Positions 32,745-41,815 of a DNA stretch of 64,000 bases are shown one piece after another. The stretch's first letter is position 1. The number at the start of each line of letters is the position of its first letter. The DNA is taken from positions 2,542,001 through 2,606,000 of the forward strand of contig OY760687.1 of assembly GCA_963663945.1 (NCBI GenBank). Reading direction: 5' to 3'. Source of the stretch: Bin87 sp963663945. GTDB lineage: Bacteria > Chloroflexota > Dehalococcoidia > Lucifugimonadales > UBA3495. Made by a program: the position numbers and the translations under genes. Under the pieces are notes generated by a model. The model worked only from the letters and a program-made list of their open reading frames with translations. It did no database searches and was not told where the DNA came from.

Positions 32745-34112
32745 TCAGCCTCGCAGCAGGTCAACCAGGCTGCTGACCGGCGCTCCCTCTTCCAGCACGT
32801 CCAGGCGCGACAGGACTTCCGCAGTCGTCGCTTCGGACAGCAACTGCGAGGCACAGTCCCGGAATTTGTCGCGGATGTCCTCCATGGTCACTCCACGCAG
32901 AGCCCCGCTGTTGGCGCGGTGAGCCTGCTGGCGGAGCGTGCTGCCGTCCTTCATCTGGACGTCTACCTGATGGTAGCCTTCGGTCCAGCTAGGCAGGCCC
33001 TCGTTGCCCGTGATCCGACGCATGTCAATGCGCGGAATTAGCGCCTGGGCTTCCGGCCGCATCACCTGATCGTCGGTGAAGGACTGCAGCCCGACCCGCC
33101 GGTCCAGCAGGGCGGCCGCCAGGCAATATTGCAGGCTGAATTTCCCTTCCAGCGACGACACCGGGCGGGAGTGGATCAACGATCGAGGCGGGTCGAAATC
33201 CACCATCACGTCAATCCGGTCCACCGCTTCGGGATCGATGGCAGCCTGGGACAGCAGGTCGAAGGTGGCGTCCAGAGCCAGGTGAGCGCTGCCGCAGCAG
33301 GGGTATTTCTTGATTTCGATGCCCGACTCCACCAGATAGCATTTGGTTCCCAGGTTCTGCGCCACCTGCTCGCTGTCGAAACCCTGTCCTCCCGAAAATG
33401 CCCGGATGAACCCAAACCGTCCTTCCAGCGCGTCCCCGCTGGCGGTGAAGCCTTCCCGCACCAGCTTGGCCGCTACGACCCCAGCGCGGGCGGCGTCCCC
33501 GGCGTGGAAGGGCTTGGTCATGGTGCCAAAGTTCTGACGCAACCCCGATGCCTGCGAAGCCGCCAGGGAGACGGCCATGGCCGTCTGTTCCGGGTCCAGG
33601 GCCATGATCCGGCTCGCCGCCGCCGCCGCTCCGACAGCCCCCAGCGGACCGGTAGGATGCCACCCCAGGTCGTCGTAATAGGCTTCGCTGAGGGCCTCGC
33701 CCACCGCGCAGGCGACTTCAAAGCCAGACATGTAACCCAATAGCATATCCTTCCCGGAAGCGCCGAACTCCTCGGCAACCGCAAGGGATGCAGGCAGCAA
33801 GACTGCGGTGGGATGGGTCTTGGTAATCTGGGTGATGTCGTCGTAGTCGAGGGCATGGGCCATGGCCCCGTTGACGAGGGCAGCGTTGGCCGCTGAAGTA
33901 CGGAATCCTCGACCCACTACGCTGGCGGTGGGCGATGCGCTCTCGGTTGTGACGTACCGGCAAAGGATGTCCGCCAACGATTCCCGTGAACCGGCCAGCG
34001 TGCAAGCCAGACAGTCCATGATCGCTCCCTTGGCCGCTTCGACGGCATCGGGCGGGAAGTCCTCAATGTCAGCGGCGGTGATGTATTCAGCGATATGCTG
34101 GGTAATATTCAT
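32745..34112 (-). CDS. MmgE/PrpD family protein
   Basis: Cytoplasmic protein of 455 residues in the family of 2-methylcitrate dehydratase and cis-aconitate decarboxylase-like enzymes. Visible are the N-terminal helical domain (FPPDAVEAAKGAIMDCLACTLAGSRE), VNGAMAHALDYDDITQITKTHPTAVLLPASLAVAEE and GWHPTGPLGAVGAAAAASRIMAL. A C-terminal KYPCCGSAHLALDATFDLL follows. AGGAGG eight bases upstream sets the start. No prpB or prpC is nearby, so methylcitrate metabolism is not supported; many members of this family act on other hydroxy- or unsaturated diacids. A second member sits at 40.5 kb. Confidence 0.85.
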   Translation of the reverse strand: MNITQHIAEYITAADIEDFPPDAVEAAKGAIMDCLACTLAGSRESLADILCRYVTTESASPTASVVGRGFRTSAANAALVNGAMAHALDYDDITQITKTHPTAVLLPASLAVAEEFGASGKDMLLGYMSGFEVACAVGEALSEAYYDDLGWHPTGPLGAVGAAAAASRIMALDPEQTAMAVSLAASQASGLRQNFGTMTKPFHAGDAARAGVVAAKLVREGFTASGDALEGRFGFIRAFSGGQGFDSEQVAQNLGTKCYLVESGIEIKKYPCCGSAHLALDATFDLLSQAAIDPEAVDRIDVMVDFDPPRSLIHSRPVSSLEGKFSLQYCLAAALLDRRVGLQSFTDDQVMRPEAQALIPRIDMRRITGNEGLPSWTEGYHQVDVQMKDGSTLRQQAHRANSGALRGVTMEDIRDKFRDCASQLLSEATTAEVLSRLDVLEEGAPVSSLVDLLRG

Positions 34113-34680
34113 GGACGACCTCCTGGCGGTTGGTACCCGCCGCATTGCTGTGGCGCGCTGGCTCGTGACGCGAATGTATGCCATTTCGGAGCAGTGTCAA
34201 GTTTTGAGGCATCAGAGCTCCAGTCCGGCCCGGTGCTGAAGTAGCCCCGCTCGATCCGTCGACGCGCCCGGTCGGTACCGGTTGACGAGCTGGATTTGAA
34301 CGACGGCATCGTGGGCCCGGCCACCCGGCTCGGACTGTGCGGTTGCCGCCGTACCACCATTCGGTTGAGGCGCGTCGCGCAGCCGGACTCAGGGCCGCTG
34401 GCCTGGACTCCACTGCCTATGCGATGCCGTTAGCCTCCGTCACTGCTACCGTTCCAGGGGAGCGGAACACGAGGGCACTGATATAATCCGTTTCAACCGC
34501 ACTTCGCAGGCCGTAAAGGGATATCGAAGCCGTTTGATCGAACGTATCCTCGGTCCATTGCGACGTAGCAAATCCAGCAGAGACCGCTCGAGATAGTCGA
34601 CCGCCCCCGGAATCCGGCTCCGGGTGGTGTTATTCGGCACGGAGCATCGTTCTCGCCATCGCGGCAAGGGGAGGCCAAAG
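34113..34680. other. 568-base divergent intergenic region
   Basis: No convincing gene on either strand. It contains the ribosome site of the MmgE/PrpD gene at its left end and a promoter-like element at 34479-34487. Otherwise it is unremarkable GC-rich sequence. Confidence 0.6.
34479..34487 (+). promoter_or_regulatory. Extended -10 promoter of the SDR gene
   Basis: TGATATAAT, a consensus extended -10, 194 bases before the SDR ATG; implies a long untranslated leader. No -35 match. Confidence 0.45.
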
Positions 34681-35463
34681 ATGCAATTGGAAGGCAAAGT
34701 CGCCCTGGTAACCGGAGGCGGCCGCGGATTGGGACGCTCCATGGCTTTGGCCTACGCCCGTGAGGGGGCGGACGTTGCCATCGTGGCCCGCACCCCCGCG
34801 GAGTTGGACGCCGTCGGCTCGGAAATTCGCGCCCTGGGGCGGCGCGCCCACACGATCAACGCCGAACTGACCACCAGCGAGGGCGCAAACCGCGCAGCCC
34901 ATGAGACCATCAGCGAACTCGGACAGATAGATGTCCTGGTCAACAACGCGGGCGGGTACCGTCTCTTCACCAATGACCTGACCCACGCGGTGACGGTGCT
35001 GGATATCACCGAAGAAGAATGGCGGCGCGTGATGGAGTCGAATCTGACCACCACCTTCATGGCCTGCAGAGCCGTTCTTCCCCACATGATGGAGCGTCGC
35101 AGCGGCGTCATCGTCAACCTGACTTCGAAGAACGTGGCCCGACGGGGCCGGGCCGGGCAGGCATCCTATGGAGCCGCCAAGGCGGCGGTGGAACGCCTCA
35201 GCGAGTCGCTGGCCGACGAGGTCAAGGACTTCGGCATCGCCGTCAACATCCTCGACCCCGGGTGGAACCTGACGAGGCCCAACGACGATTACGACGACGA
35301 AGTGCACAAGCGGATGAGGCTGCCCGACGACATTGCCGAGGTGGCTGTATACATGGCCCTGCAAACTCCCGAATCCATGACCGGGCAGTTAATTTCGGCG
35401 CAGGAATACGACGACGAGCACGGCGTAGAACGGCTTTCGGCCTACCAGCGGCTCCACGCTTAA
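34681..35463 (+). CDS. Short-chain dehydrogenase/reductase
   Basis: Classical SDR of 260 residues. The cofactor motif TGGGRGLG is at residues 11-18, with the structural NNAG in LVNNAGGYRLF. The catalytic Ser is in VNLTSKNVARRG, and Tyr-x3-Lys in ASYGAAKAAVE. Ala-Arg-Thr after strand two (IVARTPAE) suggests NADP. GGAGG sits seven bases upstream of this ATG; the frame extends 19 codons upstream without family similarity. Substrate unknown. No gene follows closely on this strand, so it is a single-gene unit. Confidence 0.88.
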   Translation: MQLEGKVALVTGGGRGLGRSMALAYAREGADVAIVARTPAELDAVGSEIRALGRRAHTINAELTTSEGANRAAHETISELGQIDVLVNNAGGYRLFTNDLTHAVTVLDITEEEWRRVMESNLTTTFMACRAVLPHMMERRSGVIVNLTSKNVARRGRAGQASYGAAKAAVERLSESLADEVKDFGIAVNILDPGWNLTRPNDDYDDEVHKRMRLPDDIAEVAVYMALQTPESMTGQLISAQEYDDEHGVERLSAYQRLHA

Positions 35464-35723
35464 CCTGCGTGCGGGAGCCCTGTCCGACGGTCTTTGGGTT
35501 GGTCATGCAGGCGCGGCCTCGCATAGATCCCGACTGCGCCGTTGCAATCTGCGAGCGAAATCAGCGGGGGTCCTTTTGTGGATCGAATAACCGTGCTGCC
35601 CTCGGATCGGATGAGACGGGTGTCTCGGCGCTCGAGAATCAGCCGCGCCTCGCGGTCGGCCATCCCTCCTCTCGCCCGCCAATGCCCATCAGGCGACAAC
35701 GGGCCGCAGTCGGAGCGTCGATC
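35464..35723. other. 260-base convergent gap, possible gene remnant
   Basis: Between the SDR and the FMN oxidase. On the minus strand 35460-35663 is open (MADREARLILERRDTRLI start, 67 codons) with moderately GC-rich third positions. It has no ribosome site and no family I can name. I do not call it a gene. Confidence 0.25.
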
Positions 35724-36866
35724 TCAGTCTTTCCGGTCTCCCAGCGTCAACGGGAGATGGTCCGCGATGTCGGCCTCCGTCCGGAACGGCCCCCATTCGC
35801 GCGGGATGTTGAGCAGTCGCCCTTCCAGATCGTCCACACTGGTCTGGCCGCAATAGGCCATGGCGCGGTTGAACTCCTCGCGCAGCAGTTCCAGCATGTG
35901 ATGCACTCCGTCAGCCCCATTCACTGCGAGGCCCCAGTAGAGGGGCCGTCCAATCGCGACGGCAGTGGCGCCCAATGCCAGAGCCTTCAGCACATCGCTG
36001 CCTCGCCGGACGCCGGAATCGACGTACACTTCAGCCCGTCCGCGGGTAGCAGCGACAATTTCGGGGACCATTTCGATGCTGGACATCGTATCGTCGAACC
36101 GGCGGCCTCCATGGGTGGAAACCTGTATCGCGTTGACGCCGTGCTCCACCGCCATGCGCGCGTCTTCGGCAACGCGAACTCCCTTCAATACCAGGGGCAG
36201 GTCGGTGAGGCTGCGCAACCACTCCAACTCACGCCAAGTGATGGGTGGGCCCTGCGGCGTATCCCAGGCCGGAGGCTCGGCGGACCCGCCGGCCGTGGCC
36301 GCGGGGTTCTCCTGCGCTCGGAAGTTGCCATACTCACCCGGGCGCTCATAGCGATTGCGCAAATCCCGCTCCTTGGGAGTGGGAAACGGCGCGTCGACGG
36401 TGAGCACGATGGCCCTGAACCCCGCCGCTTCCGCTCGCTTCACCAGGTTCTCCGTCAGGTCGTAACCGCGATGAGAAAGCTGGAACCACAACGGTCCCGT
36501 TGCCGCTTCGGCAATTTCTTCCATGCTGCAGTTGGAAGACGTGCTGCACATCATCAGGGTGCCGGACATACCCGCCCCGCGTACGGTGGCACGCTCCGCC
36601 TCAGGGTGCGCATTCAGGTGTGCGTCCGTGGGCGCGATCATTACTGGGAAGCTGATGTCGGATCCCAGGACGGTGGTTGAAATTTTGCGTTCCGTAGTAT
36701 CCCGCAGGAAACGCGGCCGCAGCGTGAGCGCTTCGAATGCGGTGCGATTACGGGCCGTGGTTCTTTCATCCATCGCGCCGGCTTCGACGAACACCCAATT
36801 GTTGTGAGGCAGGATATGGCGGGCCCGCGCCTCGTAGTCGTAGAGGTTGATTGGGTCCATTCGCAC
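35724..36866 (-). CDS. FMN-dependent alpha-hydroxy-acid oxidizing protein (glycolate/lactate oxidase family)
   Basis: TIM-barrel flavoenzyme of 380 residues. FMN and substrate motifs are visible: FPVMIAPTDAHLNAHPEAE, PLWFQLSHRG, LPLVLKGV (Lys binding FMN N1), VSTHGGRRFD (the active-site His; the usual Asn before it is Thr) and YVDSGVRRGSDVLKALALGATAVAIGRP (phosphate loop). A GTG at this position lies seven bases after AAGGAG, better placed than the ATG two codons later, so GTG is preferred. It probably oxidises a 2-hydroxyacid to the 2-oxoacid; the electron acceptor (O2 or quinone) cannot be told. Confidence 0.88.
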   Translation of the reverse strand: MRMDPINLYDYEARARHILPHNNWVFVEAGAMDERTTARNRTAFEALTLRPRFLRDTTERKISTTVLGSDISFPVMIAPTDAHLNAHPEAERATVRGAGMSGTLMMCSTSSNCSMEEIAEAATGPLWFQLSHRGYDLTENLVKRAEAAGFRAIVLTVDAPFPTPKERDLRNRYERPGEYGNFRAQENPAATAGGSAEPPAWDTPQGPPITWRELEWLRSLTDLPLVLKGVRVAEDARMAVEHGVNAIQVSTHGGRRFDDTMSSIEMVPEIVAATRGRAEVYVDSGVRRGSDVLKALALGATAVAIGRPLYWGLAVNGADGVHHMLELLREEFNRAMAYCGQTSVDDLEGRLLNIPREWGPFRTEADIADHLPLTLGDRKD

Positions 36867-37125
36867 GGTCGTACTCCTTGAAACCTTGTCGGCTCTGCCG
36901 AACCGTTTCAGCGGCGAACCCCGAGTTACGGGCGGCAGACCTTGGAAATCAGTGAGCATCGAACGTTAGCATGTCGGTGATAGGGTTTCAATGAATACCG
37001 GCCGTTCGAAATCACATCTATATCCTACGGCAGCCCCATCCCACAGCAGCCTCGATGCGCGCTCTATCCAACTTCCCGCATGGACCTGTCGGCCTGACGT
37101 TCGCCCCAACCACTAACCGTCCCCG

Positions 37126-37134
37126 TGCTATCAT
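37126..37134 (+). promoter_or_regulatory. Extended -10 promoter of the alpha/beta hydrolase gene
   Basis: TGCTATCAT, 49 bases before the ATG, in the 316-base divergent gap 36867-37182, where nothing else stands out. Confidence 0.4.
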
Positions 37135-37182
37135 GGCCGCGCGTTCACTCCAACCTGCCGGATTTCAAGGAGGGCATGGCAA

Positions 37183-37983
37183 ATGACGACAGGCACCCAG
37201 GCATGGACCGAACAAACCGTGGAAGCCGCGGGAGTTCAACTGCAAATGGTCACGGGCGGCAGCGGCGCTCCCCTGCTCATCCTGCACGACGAATTCGGGC
37301 ACCACGGACAGCTCCGATACCATGAGGCCCTCGCCCGCGACTTCAGTCTGTGCATTCCTGCTCATCCCGGCTTCGGCGCGACCGAGCGATTGGAATGGGT
37401 GATGAACATGCGCGACCTGGCAGGCTGGTACCTGGAGGCCCTGGACGACCTGGACCTCGGGCCGGTGAACCTGATGGGCTTCTCCCTGGGTGGCTGGCTG
37501 GCCGCGGAAATGGCGTCGATGTCTCCCGACCTCTTCCAGAAACTGGTGCTGGTAGCGCCGGCCGGTATCCGGCCTCCCACCGGAGAAATCTTTGATCTGT
37601 TCCTGGTGGTCTCCGAGGACTTCCTGACCGTTGGCTTCCACGATCCCGAAGCCACTCCCGAATACCGGCAGGTTTGTCCCGAAGAGCCCTCCCCGGAACT
37701 TGCCGAAGCCTGGGCGGTGGCGCGGGAAGAGGCGTGCCGCCTCAGCTGGCGGCCCTACATGCACTCCCTGGGCCTTCCCCATCTGGTGCACCGCCTGAAG
37801 CGGGTGCCCACTCAGATCATCTGGGGGCAGCAGGACAGCATCGTACCGGTGTCCGCCGGACAGGCCTACCACGAGTCCATCCCCGGCTCGCGCCTAGACC
37901 TCTTTGACTCTTGCGGACATCGTCCCGAGTTGGAAAAGACGGACGAATTTGTGGCCCTGGTCAGGGAGTTTCTATCGTCTTAG
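37183..37983 (+). CDS. Alpha/beta hydrolase
   Basis: Cytoplasmic hydrolase of 266 residues, with LLILHDEFGHHG (oxyanion region; the usual HG is HD), the nucleophile elbow MGFSLGGWLAAEMA (Ser near residue 106), QIIWGQQDSIVPV (acid region, Asp) and CGHRPELEK (His). The triad is complete. GGAGG lies ten bases upstream. The gene is followed after 56 bases by an LLM oxidoreductase and then an amidohydrolase, which may act on the same compound: oxidation to an ester or amide and then hydrolysis. Substrate unknown. Confidence 0.85.
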   Translation: MTTGTQAWTEQTVEAAGVQLQMVTGGSGAPLLILHDEFGHHGQLRYHEALARDFSLCIPAHPGFGATERLEWVMNMRDLAGWYLEALDDLDLGPVNLMGFSLGGWLAAEMASMSPDLFQKLVLVAPAGIRPPTGEIFDLFLVVSEDFLTVGFHDPEATPEYRQVCPEEPSPELAEAWAVAREEACRLSWRPYMHSLGLPHLVHRLKRVPTQIIWGQQDSIVPVSAGQAYHESIPGSRLDLFDSCGHRPELEKTDEFVALVREFLSS

Positions 37984-37997
37984 CACTTCACGCGTTA

Positions 37998-38006
37998 TGG
38001 TAAAAT
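37998..38006 (+). promoter_or_regulatory. Extended -10 promoter of the LLM oxidoreductase gene
   Basis: TGGTAAAAT, 34 bases before the ATG, in the 56-base gap after the hydrolase gene. Confidence 0.45.
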
Positions 38007-38039
38007 CCGCGCGTAGCCGGAACCCGGAGGAAACTGAGC

Positions 38040-39329
38040 ATGTTCATTGGATATTTCACCGAAAGGCCGTACCAGGATCCCAAGTCGGGGTATTTTGGGG
38101 CCACCGGCAAGTCAATCATGGACCTCAACGTCAGCAACGACATCTACGATGCTGAGTTGGGCGCCAGCCTCTACAATCGCTACCTCGACGAGAAAATTTA
38201 CGCCGAGGAAATGGGCTTCGACGGCCTGATGCTCAACGAGCATCACAGCACGCCGTTCTGCATGGGCGGCGCAATGAACGTCGAGGCATCGATCCTGGCC
38301 CGCATCACCAACCGTGCCAAAATCGTCCTGCTGGGCAACATCCTGCCGCTGTGGGACGACCCGCTGTGGCTCGTCGAACAACTGTCCATGATCGACATGA
38401 TCTCCCATGGCCGCCTCGTTTCCGGCTGGGTTCGGGGCACCGGCCGCGAGAGCGTGGCCCACAACATCGAGCCGCACTACAACTGGGAGCGGTTCAAGGA
38501 AGCGCACGAGCTGATCGTCAAGGCGTGGACGACTCCAGGACCGTTCCGCTGGGAAGGCAAGCATTTCCACTACCGGCACGTAAACCCGTGGGTCAAGCCC
38601 TACCAGAAGCCTCACCCGCCCATTTGGCTACCCGGCGTGGTTTCCCGCGACTCCCTGGTTTGGGCTGCCGAGCAGCGCATTCCGTACATCATGCTGGCCA
38701 CCGAGATGGAACCCACCAAGCAGGCCTTCCAAATCTACCACGATACGGCCGCAGAGTTGGGTTACGAGTCCGGCCCGCAGAACATCGGTTACCTGTGGAA
38801 GGTCCACGTCGATGAGACCGAGGAGTTGGCGGAGCAGACCGGACGCAAGTACGTGCAGGGGCCCAGCAATCCCTTCCTGGCCGGCAACGAGGGAACCACT
38901 AACCAGGCCTTGCTGCATCTTCCCGGCCTGACCTCCCGGCGTCGCGTCCTGCCCACCACGTCGGTCGCCACGGCGGCTCGCGGGGGAAGCGCCGGTCCTG
39001 GCGGCGTGCTGTCGCGCCCGTACGAGCAGCAGGTCGAGGATTACACCATCATCTCCGGCACCCCCGACACCGTGATCCCCAAGATCCGGCACGTCCTGGA
39101 AACCATCCGCCCCGGCAGCATCTTCTTCTGGGACGGCGACGGTGCCATGACCCACGACGACGCCATGCGCAGCCTGCGCCTCATGGGCCAGGAAGTGCTG
39201 CCCGCCGTCCGCGAGATGGCCAAGGAACTGGATCTGCCCGGACCCTTCGAGGTTGACCCCGCCACTGGCCAACCCTACGTGGCAGAGACGAACTCAGCGC
39301 AGCCCGCCGAGGTCACTGCCGACGATTAG
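38040..39329 (+). CDS. LLM-class (luciferase-like) flavin-dependent oxidoreductase
   Basis: TIM-barrel flavin monooxygenase of 429 residues, using reduced FMN or F420. The family blocks are MGFDGLMLNEHHSTPFCM, AKIVLLGNILPLWDDPLWLVEQ, LVSGWVRGTGRESVAH and PIWLPGVVSRDSLVWAAE. It is about 60-90 residues longer than the usual family size, with a Gly/Arg-rich insert (RRRVLPTTSVATAARGG). GGAGG stands ten bases upstream. Such enzymes are expanded in SAR202-type Chloroflexota and are thought to oxidise recalcitrant organics (established in the literature in general terms; the substrate here is unknown). An amidohydrolase follows after 102 bases. Confidence 0.88.
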   Translation: MFIGYFTERPYQDPKSGYFGATGKSIMDLNVSNDIYDAELGASLYNRYLDEKIYAEEMGFDGLMLNEHHSTPFCMGGAMNVEASILARITNRAKIVLLGNILPLWDDPLWLVEQLSMIDMISHGRLVSGWVRGTGRESVAHNIEPHYNWERFKEAHELIVKAWTTPGPFRWEGKHFHYRHVNPWVKPYQKPHPPIWLPGVVSRDSLVWAAEQRIPYIMLATEMEPTKQAFQIYHDTAAELGYESGPQNIGYLWKVHVDETEELAEQTGRKYVQGPSNPFLAGNEGTTNQALLHLPGLTSRRRVLPTTSVATAARGGSAGPGGVLSRPYEQQVEDYTIISGTPDTVIPKIRHVLETIRPGSIFFWDGDGAMTHDDAMRSLRLMGQEVLPAVREMAKELDLPGPFEVDPATGQPYVAETNSAQPAEVTADD

Positions 39330-39431
39330 GACCGAGCCATACGCTTTGCATGCGCGCCTCTCCTGCATCACGGGGGAGGCCGTTTGCTATCACCCGCCCA
39401 TTCTCATTCACACCGCACAAGGAGCGTGACC

Positions 39432-40448
39432 ATGCCCTACGGAGACAATGACTGGCTGGCCCTCACCGCCGAACCGTCCCTGGAACCGGACCTGCCCATA
39501 TGCGACGCCCACCATCACTTCTGGGACTTTCGGATGGATCGTGTCCCGTATCACCGCTACCTGCTGGATGAGCTGGCCGCGGACGTGAACAGCGGTCACA
39601 ACGTGCGCTCAACCGTGTTCCTGGAAGCGCGATCGATGTACCGTCCCGACGGGCCCGCGGAGCTGCGGCCTGTAGGCGAGGTTGAATTTGTCCAGGGCAT
39701 CGCCGCCGCCAGCGCCACGGGCCTCTACGGCCCGACCAAGGCTGCCGCCGCCATCATCGGTCACGCGGACCTGGCCCTCGGTGACGATGTGGCTCGCGTC
39801 CTCGATGCCCTCCAGGCCGCCAGCCCCAACCGATTCCGTGGCATCCGGTACAACACTGGCTGGGATCCGCATCCCGAATTGGATAGTCGTTCGACCGAGC
39901 ACAAGCTCGCCGACCCGCAGCTGCGCGCCGGGGCCAAAGTGCTGGCCGACCGCGGTCTGGTATACGAGAACGTGGTGTACTTCCCGCAGCTTTCGGACTT
40001 GGTTGATTTCGCCAACGCCCTTCCCGACTTGACCATCGTGTCCAACCACATCGGCGGGCTGATTCGCGTCGGCCCTTACGGCAACCGGGACGACGAGGTG
40101 ATGCCGGCCTGGCGTGAGGGCGTTGCTGCGCTGGCGCAATGTCCCAACGTGGTCATGAAACTTGGCGGCGTCGGCCAGACGCGGTACGGCTTCGACTGGC
40201 ACACGCGGGCGACTCCCATCGGCTCCGAGCAACTGGCCGAGGAGATGGGGCCGCTGATCACCTACTGCATCGACCAGTTTGGACCCGACCGTTGCCTGTT
40301 CGAGAGCAACTTCCCGCCGGACAAGGTGTCATTCTCATACAACGTTATGTACAACGCCTTCAAGCGCATGACGGCAGGCTACTCGGCCAGCGAACGCGCC
40401 GCCATGTTCCACGACAACGCGGCGCGGATCTACAGCATCGAATATTAG
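39432..40448 (+). CDS. Amidohydrolase (amidohydrolase_2, fuconolactonase/PDC-hydrolase-like)
   Basis: TIM-barrel metal hydrolase of 338 residues. The first-strand metal motif is ICDAHHHFWDF. The strand-five/six region is LTIVSNHIGGLIRVG (His), and the last strand is RCLFESNFPPDKVSF, where Glu or Asn takes the place of the usual Asp motif. Relatives hydrolyse sugar lactones or 2-pyrone-4,6-dicarboxylate. AAGGAG seven bases before this ATG defines the start. It stops three bases before the convergent MmgE/PrpD stop. Together with the preceding LLM enzyme and hydrolase it looks like one degradative unit. Confidence 0.83.
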   Translation: MPYGDNDWLALTAEPSLEPDLPICDAHHHFWDFRMDRVPYHRYLLDELAADVNSGHNVRSTVFLEARSMYRPDGPAELRPVGEVEFVQGIAAASATGLYGPTKAAAAIIGHADLALGDDVARVLDALQAASPNRFRGIRYNTGWDPHPELDSRSTEHKLADPQLRAGAKVLADRGLVYENVVYFPQLSDLVDFANALPDLTIVSNHIGGLIRVGPYGNRDDEVMPAWREGVAALAQCPNVVMKLGGVGQTRYGFDWHTRATPIGSEQLAEEMGPLITYCIDQFGPDRCLFESNFPPDKVSFSYNVMYNAFKRMTAGYSASERAAMFHDNAARIYSIEY

Positions 40449-40451
40449 CCG

Positions 40452-41807
40452 CTACGCGGTAGACAACAACGCGGTCAGTTCGCCCACATCCGACATCTGG
40501 TCCAGGCGGCTGGCTGCTTCAACCACCCGCTGCACTTTGCCATCCCCCAGGGTTTCCCGCGACAGCAAATCGAACTTGCCCAGCAGCTCCTCCCGGCCGG
40601 CGGGATTGGAGAAGTCGCCGCGCTGGGAGGTGACTTCTGCGTGGCGGATACGGCCATCGGTGAGCTGCACCGCAACCCGCGCCGACGGGTAGTCGTACCG
40701 GCGCAGGTTCATCTCCGGGTCGGCGTTCAGCGAAACGCGCTGGGCAAGGTTACGGATGTCGGCGTCGTTCACCCGCTCGGGCAAAAACGCGGTCACGTCG
40801 GTGCGGCCGTAGCAGATTGCGGCGGCCACTGCGTAGGGGATCGAAAACTTGGCAGCCAGCATGTTTTCGGGGTGCGGATCTGCCATGATGCCCGCGATGG
40901 GAGGAGCCGTCACCTCGATACTTTTCACCGCGGACGCGGCGAAAGGCTCTTCGCGGAGGAGGTCCTGCACCGCGTCCAGAACCGGGTGGTTGTACAGGCA
41001 GCAGGCGTGCAGCTTGAAGTAGTTCTGCTGGATGCGCAGGTCACCGCCAGTACCGAGGCCATCGGTCACCGCATCCGGGTCGAAGCCATCACCGAGGAAA
41101 GTGCGGTACAGGTCCGCTGGCCCGTCGGCGATCGCGGTGTACCCGCACTCGCTGAGATGCGCGGCCATAATGCCCTGGAAACCGGACCGGCCAGGATACA
41201 GGTTGCGGACCGTGGCCCCTTCAATGCAGGGCGTCCACGTATTGGCCGGGCTCATGGACATTGCCAGGTTCATCGCGACGCGGGTCTGCGCCGCGTCGAA
41301 ACCCATCAACCGCGCCGTCGCCGCCGCGGTGCCGATGGTTCCCCACGTCCCGTGCGAATGCACCTCCGCCTTGACGGTGGTCGCCGTCCCGATGCGCGAG
41401 ATCACCTCGTAGCCGACGATGATGCTGGCCAGAGTCTCGCTGCCGCTGCAGCCGAGATCCTCAGCCACAGCGATGGCGCCTGGCGTCACGTGGATTGACG
41501 GGTGCCCGCCGCCCAGGCGGTTGCCCTCGTCCATCTCCAGCGACACGCCGGCGGTGGCGTTCACCAAGGTGGCCCAGACCGGCTGCACCCGATGGCCATG
41601 ACCCAGGACGGTCGCCTTGCCGGGTCCGCTCATGGTCGCGGCCAAGCCGGCGAAATTGGAGTTTTCGGACAGGCGGCTGCCGGCCAGCATCGCGCCGATG
41701 GTGTCCAGCGCGACGTCTTTCGCGGCGTCGATGGCGGTCGGATGAATATCCTCCCAACGCGTTTCCGCGACGAACTGTGCCAGTTGATCGAGGTAATCCT
41801 GGGCCAT
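40452..41807 (-). CDS. MmgE/PrpD family protein (second copy)
   Basis: Protein of 451 residues of the methylcitrate dehydratase-like family: IHPTAIDAAKDVALDTIGAMLAGSR, VNATAGVSLEMDEGNRLGGGHPSIHVTPGAIAVAEDLG, SHGTWGTIGTAAATARLMGF and KLHACCLYNHPVLDAVQDLL. It differs clearly from the member at 32.7 kb: it has the SLEMDEG and GGGHPS forms and is not a recent duplicate. AGGTG six bases before the ATG. It follows the haloacetate dehalogenase homologue by eight bases on the same strand and is probably cotranscribed with it. Confidence 0.85.
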   Translation of the reverse strand: MAQDYLDQLAQFVAETRWEDIHPTAIDAAKDVALDTIGAMLAGSRLSENSNFAGLAATMSGPGKATVLGHGHRVQPVWATLVNATAGVSLEMDEGNRLGGGHPSIHVTPGAIAVAEDLGCSGSETLASIIVGYEVISRIGTATTVKAEVHSHGTWGTIGTAAATARLMGFDAAQTRVAMNLAMSMSPANTWTPCIEGATVRNLYPGRSGFQGIMAAHLSECGYTAIADGPADLYRTFLGDGFDPDAVTDGLGTGGDLRIQQNYFKLHACCLYNHPVLDAVQDLLREEPFAASAVKSIEVTAPPIAGIMADPHPENMLAAKFSIPYAVAAAICYGRTDVTAFLPERVNDADIRNLAQRVSLNADPEMNLRRYDYPSARVAVQLTDGRIRHAEVTSQRGDFSNPAGREELLGKFDLLSRETLGDGKVQRVVEAASRLDQMSDVGELTALLSTA

Positions 41808-41815
41808 GATCGCAC

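Noticed and set aside
34087..34413. Minus-strand open frame in the gap before the SDR gene
   Set aside because: No recognisable domain, no ribosome site, and composition typical of noncoding GC-rich DNA.
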